A stretch of DNA of 64,000 nt from Solimonas sp. K1W22B-7 (lineage in GTDB: Bacteria; Pseudomonadota; Gammaproteobacteria; Nevskiales; Nevskiaceae), in contig NZ_CP031704.1 of assembly GCF_003428335.1 (NCBI RefSeq), forward strand, positions 310,001 to 374,000. Direction: 5' to 3'. The translations under genes and the position numbers were made by a program. Shown here one piece after another: positions 42,662 through 49,672 of the stretch (positions are counted from its first letter, which is position 1; each line of letters begins with the position of its first letter). The notes beneath the pieces were generated by a model. The model was not told the origin of the DNA. It did no database searches and worked only from the letters and a program-made list of their open reading frames with translations.

Positions 42662-43397
42662 CCTTCCGGGCCATGAAGTCATCGATCATGGAAACTATAT
42701 CTTCCTTCTGAAGACAATCGAGAATCAGAGTGCCTCCGTAAAGATTCAATTCTTTGCACAGTGCGCGGAAAAGATCTCTGCTTCGCAGAATATCGTGGCC
42801 GTTACTACGCCAGTGATTTGTGCGATCGAGAATCGTCTGGACCATCCGTTGGTTTCGAGAGTAGCCCGTTTCCATCAGAGACTGGCGGTTATCGGAGTAC
42901 TCCAACATCACCTTCGTCAATTCGTAAGGATCGTCTCGGGTGTCATCGACAGTAGTGTGCGCAAACCACCAAAGCCGCGAGATTCCTTGGCGCATAAGGT
43001 TGCGCACATTTAGGCCAATAAAATAGTGCTCGCGGATGTAGTCAATTTGATTCTCTGCTCTATTTGCTTCGCCCGGCCACCGAGCGCGCATGTAGTCCCA
43101 ATAGTGTTCGTGAGCGAACCAGGCCCACAGGCGCTCGTCTGCCGCTTGGCTCTCGGTAATCCCGCGAAGGGCCTTGTGCAGCGAGATCGCGTTGGTCGCT
43201 TCAACTGTGCCCTCTTTTCCAGGGTTCAGGGCTGGCAGTGCGTCGACTTCTAGCGATGATTCCGCGAGCCAATCGTCGTGGCCAGAAAAGAATGATGAGA
43301 GGAAGCGCTCTGGTCTCCGATATTTATCAAGAATATGAGGGGTCTGCCGCTGAAGCTCAGACAATGCGGCCGCCTTGATGTATTTAATGCGAATCAT
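42627..43397 (-). CDS. DUF6339-type protein, defence-island associated
   Basis: A 256-residue protein starting MIRIKYIKAAALSELQ. I recognise it as DUF6339-like from overall pattern; no catalytic motif is evident. Features are a Trp-rich middle (RLWAWFAHEHYWDYMRARWPG; RLWWFAHTT) and a helical C-terminus. Its ATG overlaps the upstream gene stop by four bases. Its low-GC composition matches the module. Proteins of this kind occur beside cytosine methylases and Vsr genes, but their role is not known to me. Confidence 0.78.
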   Translation of the reverse strand: MIRIKYIKAAALSELQRQTPHILDKYRRPERFLSSFFSGHDDWLAESSLEVDALPALNPGKEGTVEATNAISLHKALRGITESQAADERLWAWFAHEHYWDYMRARWPGEANRAENQIDYIREHYFIGLNVRNLMRQGISRLWWFAHTTVDDTRDDPYELTKVMLEYSDNRQSLMETGYSRNQRMVQTILDRTNHWRSNGHDILRSRDLFRALCKELNLYGGTLILDCLQKEDIVSMIDDFMARKASALESAATSA

Positions 43398-44227
43398 GCG
43401 GCCTCACCTTCAAGAGAATAGATTGCTTGAATCGCACGAGAAATGGGCAGATCCAGCATTGCTTGAGCGAGCTTAAACGGATCATCCTCATGCGCCCCTG
43501 CATTGCGCAAATCTTGGAGCCTGCGCTCGATGACATGAATCCATCTGGCTTCGCTATTGCGATCCTTGTCTTCAAGGAACGTTTTAATGGCGTACGTAAC
43601 CGCAGGAAGTGCCAACACGCACATGAGAGTACTGCGGTGGCCTGCGAGTCCTTTCACCGCGCTATACGCATCGTAGTCTGGTTGTGACAAATGGATTTCA
43701 ATCTTGTCGCTATCCAGGTTGTACTCGACTGGAACATTATCTTTTGGATTTCGAACAATCTGCAAAACAGAATTAATGTTCTTTAAATCGTCTAATGTTT
43801 TTGAGGCATCAAACTCTAGAGGGTTATCCCATCCAAGGACGTAGCCGCGCCGCATGGGAAATGCTACTCCTGAAAATACGTCGGCAAACTCCCCGGAGCC
43901 GAGAGTAAATGCTTGCTTGGCAACGATGAAGGGTCTTAAGAAGAAGATTCCGCGCAATTTGTGTTCGGGCACTTCGATGTGACGGGTTGCCTCACTAAAC
44001 TGAAAAACCTCTCGATAGTTCGTCCATTTCGAGTCGATCTGAACCGCATAAATCGCATCGCCAGCCTCTATGTGGTCCAACAAAGAGTCGCTGCCGACCT
44101 CAAACCTTAGGTCAAAGCGATACGTGGTCGGCCCCGGATGCATCGAGGCTTCGAATTGGATGCCGCAATTTGGATAATCCGCTCCGGCGGGATCTAAAAC
44201 CGGATGCGGATAGCTTTTACTGGACAT
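43394..44227 (-). CDS. unrecognised protein of the GHKL/methylase module
   Basis: A 277-residue soluble protein that I cannot assign to a family. The first half is beta-rich (TTYRFDLRFEVGSDSLLDHIEAGDA; FLRPFIVAKQAFTLGSGEFADVFSG). The second half is helical. It has no recognised nuclease or helicase motif. The ATG at 44227 has AAGGTG 12 bases upstream and overlaps the ATPase gene by 11 bases. An in-frame TTG lies 18 bases further up. By position it is a core component and could be a target-recognition or effector subunit. Confidence 0.72.
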   Translation of the reverse strand: MSSKSYPHPVLDPAGADYPNCGIQFEASMHPGPTTYRFDLRFEVGSDSLLDHIEAGDAIYAVQIDSKWTNYREVFQFSEATRHIEVPEHKLRGIFFLRPFIVAKQAFTLGSGEFADVFSGVAFPMRRGYVLGWDNPLEFDASKTLDDLKNINSVLQIVRNPKDNVPVEYNLDSDKIEIHLSQPDYDAYSAVKGLAGHRSTLMCVLALPAVTYAIKTFLEDKDRNSEARWIHVIERRLQDLRNAGAHEDDPFKLAQAMLDLPISRAIQAIYSLEGEAA

Positions 44228-46103
44228 GGCGCTGCACCTTTGCAAGCAGAGTGCGAGGAATCATCGAGGGCGAAGAGAACTGAATTTCGATGCTGCTCGG
44301 CCCCGCGACGTTGACCTTAGAGATCTTGTTCTGTCCGCTGACCGATGCTTTGCTGGTTTTTCCCGAGACAACTAGCTTAGGGTCCAGAATATCAATGGGC
44401 TCTGCACGGCCATCGTCGCCAATTGCGAGTACATGGACATCATATATGCCGGGTTGAACGAACTTGGCCATCATCCTGTATCGAGAGGATGCGGCGTCGA
44501 GGAATGTCCGGTACTCAATATTGACGTCTTGCAAAACCGGACCGGAACCTCGGCCGTCCCCTGATCCGCTTCCGTTAGCGCCACCGGTAGTGCCCCCTCC
44601 GCCATCACCGGCAGCCCCGTCGGTGTCGCCTGCTCCGCTTTCGCCAAGCCCGAGGGTAGTAGCTTCGTTGCCGGGCTTCGCTTTTGGTGGGCGGGCTACA
44701 CCTTTGATTCCTTCCCCGACTTTTGGTCTCGGGTCACCTTCCGCCAGCGCTTTCGAGGCCTTATCAAAAGGTTCCTCGAAATCATCGGGCAACAGGCGCT
44801 CAAGCCCCGGGATGGCTTGAGTCTCTCCGGCATCGGGAGTCAACAGCTCCTGCACGCATTTTCGCATCCACTCAGAGATGGCTTTAATGAGGCTGCTGGC
44901 ATGGCGAGGACTCTCCTCATAGCGTTCGGGCTCCCACTTGTCATGGCTGGGGGGCTCAAGCCTGCGTAGTAGTCTATTGCCCTCCTCTCCTTCGCACTGA
45001 AACACCCCGGCGAATTCAAGAGGGGTACGGAATCGGTCTTTCTCGAAGATCTTCATTCCCGTTCGCCGAAACATTGCCACGCGCTTACGAGCCCCCTCGC
45101 GCGGTAGCAATTTCAGTTTCAACTTGCCAAGTCCTTCGATGTCGGTTTCGGTGATGATTGCCTCGGGGGAGGTCAATGCATCGTAGAAATCCAAAAGATA
45201 TCTGTAGCGCTCATTTCTATGCGCCAAAGCGCTGATTACGTTGGAAAGCGTGACAGAGGTTAGCTCATGGAAAGCCTTCGAATCTTCTTCATGTTGGATC
45301 GCCACTTCAAGAGAACCATCATGGATTGCCACAAAGAAATTTTCGGCAAACGCCGCGATCAGCTGTTCTTGCCAATGTGTTTTTTCGTCGAATCCGACAA
45401 TGATGATGTCTGTGCCTACGCCATCGCACTGAAGAAATTTCGGGATCGTGCTTCGCTCCGTGACGGGCATGTATCCCTTGGGCTCGCCGAGAAAGCCCGT
45501 GGCACGGGTCATGGCTCCCTTAGTATTCTTGTGGGAGACGAGTTTGGTGACGCCCTGGAACGCCCAGTTTTTCTGAATGTCTCTCGTCGAAAAGAAAACG
45601 GTTCGGAGCACGGAGTTCGCAAAGAATGCGTTCTTTCCGATTCCGAAGGATCCACCTTTTCCGCTGCCTTTCTCGGAGACACCGGACGCTTTAGTGAGGT
45701 TGAACCAGTTACCTCGGTCCTTTTCCTTTGAATCGGTAAGTCCGGTTGTATTTCGATCGCTGATGCGCAGGCAGGGAATTCTGTCTTGCTGAATCATGGT
45801 ATGCGCCCGCTTCAGGGCACGCTTGGTCTTTGCGCAGCGACTATCCCAGTATTTCTGAGCGCTTGAGATGGAGCGCTTTAACTCTTGTCGACCCGGCAGC
45901 TTGTCGGCATCAACGTAAAGCAATTCATACTTGACTTTGACGGGGCCGATAGTCTTTTCAGACTTGGCATCGATAGAATTTTGGCTTTGTTCTCGGGCGA
46001 GTCCTTCGAGAGGGTTTCCTGCGAAGGTTTCAATGCCGGCATCGCTAATTCCCTCGATGGTGCCGTCGATACTTTCTGGAAATAAAAGCTTAAGCGCAGT
46101 CAT
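44217..46103 (-). CDS. large GHKL-family ATPase, MutL/MORC-like, of a defence module
   Basis: A 628-residue protein with a Bergerat ATP-binding fold at the N-terminus. The N box is REQSQNSID (37-45), G1 is DRNTTGL (116-122) and G2 is GGSFGIGKNAF (150-160). A transducer-like region follows to about 420. Residues about 470-530 are a Gly/Ser/Asp-rich linker leading to a C-terminal beta-domain of about 100 residues. MutL/MORC-like GHKL ATPases have been noted in modification-type loci (Iyer, Abhiman and Aravind). It overlaps the methyltransferase stop by four bases, so it is the second gene of the operon proper. Confidence 0.86.
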   Translation of the reverse strand: MTALKLLFPESIDGTIEGISDAGIETFAGNPLEGLAREQSQNSIDAKSEKTIGPVKVKYELLYVDADKLPGRQELKRSISSAQKYWDSRCAKTKRALKRAHTMIQQDRIPCLRISDRNTTGLTDSKEKDRGNWFNLTKASGVSEKGSGKGGSFGIGKNAFFANSVLRTVFFSTRDIQKNWAFQGVTKLVSHKNTKGAMTRATGFLGEPKGYMPVTERSTIPKFLQCDGVGTDIIIVGFDEKTHWQEQLIAAFAENFFVAIHDGSLEVAIQHEEDSKAFHELTSVTLSNVISALAHRNERYRYLLDFYDALTSPEAIITETDIEGLGKLKLKLLPREGARKRVAMFRRTGMKIFEKDRFRTPLEFAGVFQCEGEEGNRLLRRLEPPSHDKWEPERYEESPRHASSLIKAISEWMRKCVQELLTPDAGETQAIPGLERLLPDDFEEPFDKASKALAEGDPRPKVGEGIKGVARPPKAKPGNEATTLGLGESGAGDTDGAAGDGGGGTTGGANGSGSGDGRGSGPVLQDVNIEYRTFLDAASSRYRMMAKFVQPGIYDVHVLAIGDDGRAEPIDILDPKLVVSGKTSKASVSGQNKISKVNVAGPSSIEIQFSSPSMIPRTLLAKVQRHVQ

Positions 46104-47113
46104 CGTTTTCTCCGTACCGCGGACTTGTCTTCAAGGAGTTCCGCACATCCGATTGCTAATTTCTCTACTAGGGGAACCGTTACAGAGTTTCCGATTTGCT
46201 TGTATGCCTGAGGTCTAGTTAGGTCTTCCGGCATGGACGCAAAAATTCCCTCAAAGCCCTGAAGGCGCGCGCACTCGCGCGGGGTGAGCTTTCTGAGTCC
46301 CCAATCGTCAACGATCACAGGAACGTTGTGCCCACCGTCCCCCATATTGGCAGTTAAGGTGGGTACTAATGTCCGGTATTCACGAACATATGATCGCCGC
46401 AACTGATAGATGCTGCTACGGTCGCCCCTCTCTACGGCGGCCCAGATCATGGCCCCATAACGGTTATTGACTACGTCGAAGTAGTAGTAGTCTTCTGCTC
46501 GTTCCTTGGTGTCAAAATAGCTGCGTACTTCATTCGAAGTTGGCTCGGGGGAGGGAAAGCGAAAGCGCCCCCCTTTAAACCATGCGGTCGAGAGCGCAAC
46601 TATAAATATACGTTCGCGATTATGCGGAATGTCAGTGTGAGTCTTCGTGTTAAGAAGCGAGGCATTGTGGGGCAAGACCCAATAACCAGCCTCTTTAAAA
46701 GCTGACTCAATCTGAGCGTAAGCTTTACCTTCGTCATGGCCTTGAAGGTTTGCGACGTTCTCAAGCAAAAGGATTTTTGGCCGGTCGCTGCCATACTCTT
46801 TCACGATTCGACATATTTCTTCATAAAGAACCCCGCGCTCGTCGTCGAGGCCTAACCGATCGCCAGCCGAAGAGAAGGGCTGGCAAGGGAAACCTGCTGT
46901 CAAAACGTCGGGCGGATCAAGTCCCATGTGAGCTGGGCTGAACTCGGCGACATCGCCACATACCATCAGGCTTTCTGGGTGGTTGTGCTGATAGGTCTTT
47001 GCTGCGGATTTCTCGAGCTCATTTGCCCAAGTCGTCTTATAGCCCGCGCGACGAAATCCAGTGGCGAATCCGCCCATTCCTGCGAAAAGGCTTGCGACCG
47101 TAAACTCTGGCAC
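46100..47113 (-). CDS. DNA (cytosine-5) methyltransferase
   Basis: A 337-residue C5-methyltransferase. Motif I is FAGMGGF (10-16), motif IV is GFPCQPFSS with catalytic Cys77, motif VI is ENV (118-120), motif VIII is RERIF and motif X is KQIGNSV. The target-recognition domain (about 185-260) is short and unusual (RSYFDTKERAEDYYYFD). It heads the operon and overlaps the GHKL ATPase gene. With Vsr at the other end it forms a methylate-and-repair pair; the target sequence cannot be read. Confidence 0.96.
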   Translation of the reverse strand: MPEFTVASLFAGMGGFATGFRRAGYKTTWANELEKSAAKTYQHNHPESLMVCGDVAEFSPAHMGLDPPDVLTAGFPCQPFSSAGDRLGLDDERGVLYEEICRIVKEYGSDRPKILLLENVANLQGHDEGKAYAQIESAFKEAGYWVLPHNASLLNTKTHTDIPHNRERIFIVALSTAWFKGGRFRFPSPEPTSNEVRSYFDTKERAEDYYYFDVVNNRYGAMIWAAVERGDRSSIYQLRRSYVREYRTLVPTLTANMGDGGHNVPVIVDDWGLRKLTPRECARLQGFEGIFASMPEDLTRPQAYKQIGNSVTVPLVEKLAIGCAELLEDKSAVRRKR

Positions 47114-47132
47114 TGTAGTAACCCTTCCCCAA

Positions 47133-47372
47133 TTATTTCGAAAAGCGAAAGCTGGAATCGGCTTTGCTTCCGCGTGACGCGAAGCGCTCTCTCGTGGTTT
47201 TCACTTCGCGTTCAATGGCGGCGAACATTTCTTTTACATGCTGATCCGTATAAGTGTAATTGCTCTTATTCGACAGGTTGCCGAGTAGCTTTAGCTTCTT
47301 AAGGATCTCCTCCGTACGTCTTGTTGCCAGCCGTTCAAATCGCTTGGATTTGTCCTCTGTATGGTTCGGCAT
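47133..47372 (-). CDS. small helical protein at the head of the methylase operon
   Basis: A 79-residue basic, coiled-coil-like protein (KSKRFERLATRRTEEILKKLKLLGNLSNKSNYTYTD...). I have seen similar short ORFs at the start of restriction-modification-type loci, but I know no function. It lies 19 bases before the methyltransferase on the same strand, so it is probably the first gene of the module. It has no obvious DNA-binding fold. Confidence 0.73.
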   Translation of the reverse strand: MPNHTEDKSKRFERLATRRTEEILKKLKLLGNLSNKSNYTYTDQHVKEMFAAIEREVKTTRERFASRGSKADSSFRFSK

Positions 47373-47613
47373 GCCTTCCTCTCGTCAGCATTGCGCCACT
47401 ATTGCTATAAATGGTCTCCACATGTACTACATATCACAAATATTGTACTCTATCGGGATATCTAGAGGGAGCTTCTGTTGGGGCCGAGGGTTTTCCAGCG
47501 GCCCGTCGGATAGGAAGGGGAAAAGGGGATGTGCGAGGAAAAAATGGAGTCAAAATTTTCCGCGCAATTCGCTGCAGCCAAGAAGCACCGTCCATTTCCT
47601 AGGGGCTGGCGGT

Positions 47614-48099
47614 CTACGTAGCCCGTATAAAGCCATCCTCCACATTGGCCAGCGTCCGCGCCGACTCCTTGAGGGCCCAGCCTTCGAGATCGCCGGCTGC
47701 CACCATCGTTAGAAAGATTTGGCGCACCTTCGGCAGGCCGTAGTGCAGTGCCAAGCCCAGGACATCGTCGAACGTCGGTTGGGCAAGCACGCTGGCGATC
47801 AGGGTCGTCTCGGGCAGGGCCTCGGGGGGCGTGCTCCAGATTCGGTTGAAGGTTAGTTCCGGGGCCTCCGCGCCGGGGTCTGCGAGCGCGATGCTGGTCT
47901 TCCGTCGTCTGCCCTCTTGCCCGGGACTCAGAACCAAGCGGCCCTGCGCCGCCAGCATCTTCACTTGGTCGAACACGCGCCGGTACGGGCGCCCCAGCTT
48001 TGCAGCCAGGTCATAGACGCTGTCCGCCCGCCCTCCTTGGGCCTTGAGGCAATCGATCAGCATCTGTTGGCTAGCGGTCAGGAGCGTCATATATGACAT
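47614..48099 (-). CDS. winged-helix regulator-like protein, island boundary
   Basis: A 161-residue protein. The first 60 residues form a winged helix-turn-helix (SVYDLAAKLGRPYRRVFDQVKMLAAQGRLVL). The rest has no recognised domain. Start is either 48099 or the ATG nine bases later. The perfect 12-base palindrome GTCATATATGAC (48086-48097) covers the start region and a second nested palindrome lies at 48199-48234; both look like its own operators. It may be an antitoxin-like regulator whose toxin partner is missing. Confidence 0.7.
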   Translation of the reverse strand: MSYMTLLTASQQMLIDCLKAQGGRADSVYDLAAKLGRPYRRVFDQVKMLAAQGRLVLSPGQEGRRRKTSIALADPGAEAPELTFNRIWSTPPEALPETTLIASVLAQPTFDDVLGLALHYGLPKVRQIFLTMVAAGDLEGWALKESARTLANVEDGFIRAT

Positions 48100-48198
48100 T
48101 CTGATCGCTTAAGGCCCTGCTGTCGCGCTTGTTGCGCCGGAGGACAACCAGTTGCGAACCGGCACTGGAGCGGGCATTCCAACACGTCGAATGTTTGA

Positions 48199-48234
48199 AT
48201 ATTTCAATAATATCAATTAGATGATTTGAAATAT
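48199..48234. promoter_or_regulatory. palindromic operator upstream of winged-helix gene
   Basis: ATATTTCAA and TTGAAATAT are perfect nine-base arms 18 bases apart, in an AT-rich stretch about 100 bases before the winged-helix gene and 130 bases before the ParD-like gene. It could serve either gene. Confidence 0.6.
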
Positions 48235-48360
48235 GAATCGGCGCAAAATCGGCCAGACATCGTTGTACTGGGGGCTCCAAAGCATTGATGCCGCCGGCCA
48301 TTTTGATAACTGTTGATAAGGCGAGTAATCTTTGGCTGTAGGCCATTGGAGGTGAACGCG

Positions 48361-48600
48361 ATGATCAGTGCCGACCTGGGAAAGCAGCTCGAAGGCTATG
48401 TGCAGCAGCTTGTGGATGCTGGCCGCTACGGGTCAAAAAGCGAGGTGCTGCGCGAGGGTGTGCGCCTGATTCAGGACCGGGAAACCCGGCTGCTGGCGCT
48501 GGATGCCGCGATCGCGCGCGGCCTGGCCGATGCCGACGCGGGTCGCACGGAGCCTGCTGAAGAAGTGTTTGAGCGGCTGGCGAAGAAGTACGGCGCGTGA
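48361..48600 (+). CDS. parD: ParD-family RHH antitoxin
   Basis: A 79-residue protein: MISADLGKQLEGYVQQLVDAGRYGSKSEVLREGVRLI is the canonical ParD ribbon-helix-helix. The tail (after residue 50) should bind the toxin. The GGAGGTGA ribosome site is strong. Its stop overlaps the toxin ATG region by four bases. Confidence 0.93.
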   Translation: MISADLGKQLEGYVQQLVDAGRYGSKSEVLREGVRLIQDRETRLLALDAAIARGLADADAGRTEPAEEVFERLAKKYGA

Positions 48601-48893
48601 AGGTCCGCATCACGGCTGAGGCCACGAGAGATCTTGAAGTCATCGCCGATTACATCGCGCAGGACAACCCGTCGAGAGCGCTGTCCTTCGTCCAGGAGTT
48701 GCGCGACAAGTGCCTGAGCCTGGCGGATACGCCACTGGCGTTTCCCTTGGTCCCGCGCTACGAGCGCTTCAGTGTTCGGCGCCGGGTGCATGGCAGCTAC
48801 CTGATCTTCTATCGCGTTGAGGCAGAACAGGTGGTGATCCTTCACGTTCTGCACGGAGCGATGGACTACGCAGGAATCCTTTTTGAATCTTGA
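48597..48893 (+). CDS. parE: ParE-family toxin
   Basis: A 98-residue RelE/ParE-fold toxin. MKVRITAEATRDLEVIADYIAQDNPSRALSFVQELRDKC is the typical start, and the end has VRRRVHGSYLIFYRVEAEQVVILHVLHGAMDY. ParE toxins inhibit DNA gyrase. It overlaps the ParD gene and should be controlled by the complex. Not to be confused with topoisomerase IV subunit parE. Confidence 0.93.
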   Translation: MKVRITAEATRDLEVIADYIAQDNPSRALSFVQELRDKCLSLADTPLAFPLVPRYERFSVRRRVHGSYLIFYRVEAEQVVILHVLHGAMDYAGILFES

Positions 48894-49341
48894 CGCGGTG
48901 TCTGGATTTCGCTTCTCCCCCGGCAAAATCTTGCCCCGCAAAAATACGGAACTCCGTTATGAGTTCCGCCCCCACCCGCGTAAAATATATCAACGAGCCA
49001 ACGCCCCCCTCAGCCTCACGGCACCGAGGGCCAGCGGCATCCCGGGAGCGGTCCGTCCACCCGGTCGAAGCCCTGCCAGCCGCGTCGCCTCGACACTTGG
49101 ACACAAGTCCCAGGCACCCCCTCGGATGGAGTGTCAGCGCTGTCTGCGCTTCGCAGGCTATCAGGGCGTTTGATCGGTTCTTTAACAATCTGGTATTGCT
49201 GCCCGCCGGGCAGCGTCCAGGCTTCTCGTGGCTGCATGCCAGCCCTGCGGGTGCGTCCGCAGGCGGTTGGCCACGGAGCCTGTTGAAGAGTTGTGGACGC
49301 AGCCCGGCGCGGCAGGATTGTTTTGCGAACGCTTCGTGATT
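48894..49341. other. 448-base region without a recognised gene, with a boxA-like site
   Basis: No open frame here has a ribosome site or known domain. The region is GC-rich. It contains GGTTCTTTAACAATCTGG (49176-49193), similar to the boxA antitermination sequence of rRNA leaders. Such sequences are also found ahead of long operons in integrating plasmids and ICEs. The right end leads into the hip promoter. Confidence 0.5.
49176..49193 (+). promoter_or_regulatory. boxA-like antitermination sequence
   Basis: TTCTTTAACAAT matches the core of boxA (TGCTCTTTAACA). It is on the plus strand, about 240 bases before hipB. There is no rRNA gene here, so it may be a leftover of a mobile element or part of the hip leader. 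Confidence 0.45.
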
Positions 49342-49413
49342 TATCCCCTGTGAAGGATGAATTGACATTAACCCCTGTGGGGTATTAAATGGATACATCC
49401 TTTATAGGGGATA
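49342..49413 (+). promoter_or_regulatory. hipBA promoter with two HipB operators
   Basis: TATCC-N8-GGATG (49342-49359) and CATCC-N8-GGATA (49396-49413) each match the E. coli HipB operator TATCCN8GGATA in nine of ten defined bases. Between them lie a perfect TTGACA (49362-49367) and a -10-like TTAAAT (49385-49390) with 17-base spacing. The second site ends four bases before the hipB ATG. Both sites flank the promoter, as expected for autorepression. Confidence 0.83.
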
Positions 49414-49417
49414 GATC

Positions 49418-49669
49418 ATGGACTACGTTGCACGCACGCCAGAGCAGCTGGGGCAGCTTCTGAGAAGTTGCCGCGCCCAGCGCGGCATCACCCAGAGCCT
49501 CGCGGGGGCCAAGGTGGGGCTGAAGCAAAGCACCGTTTCAGGCATTGAGCTCGACGCGTCGCGCAGCAGCGTTGAAACCCTATACAAGCTGCTGTCCTCG
49601 CTGGACCTGGAATTGGTCCTCCGCGACAAGCAGGCGAGGACTCCCGGCCGTTCGCAGCGGGAGTGGTAG
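49418..49669 (+). CDS. hipB: HipB antitoxin, XRE-family repressor
   Basis: An 83-residue Cro/XRE-type helix-turn-helix protein (LGQLLRSCRAQRGITQSLAGAKVGLKQSTVSGIE). The C-terminal strand (LELVLRDKQ) resembles the HipB lid. It represses its own promoter at the two operators upstream and neutralises HipA, encoded four bases downstream. Confidence 0.93.
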   Translation: MDYVARTPEQLGQLLRSCRAQRGITQSLAGAKVGLKQSTVSGIELDASRSSVETLYKLLSSLDLELVLRDKQARTPGRSQREW

Positions 49670-49672
49670 CTG

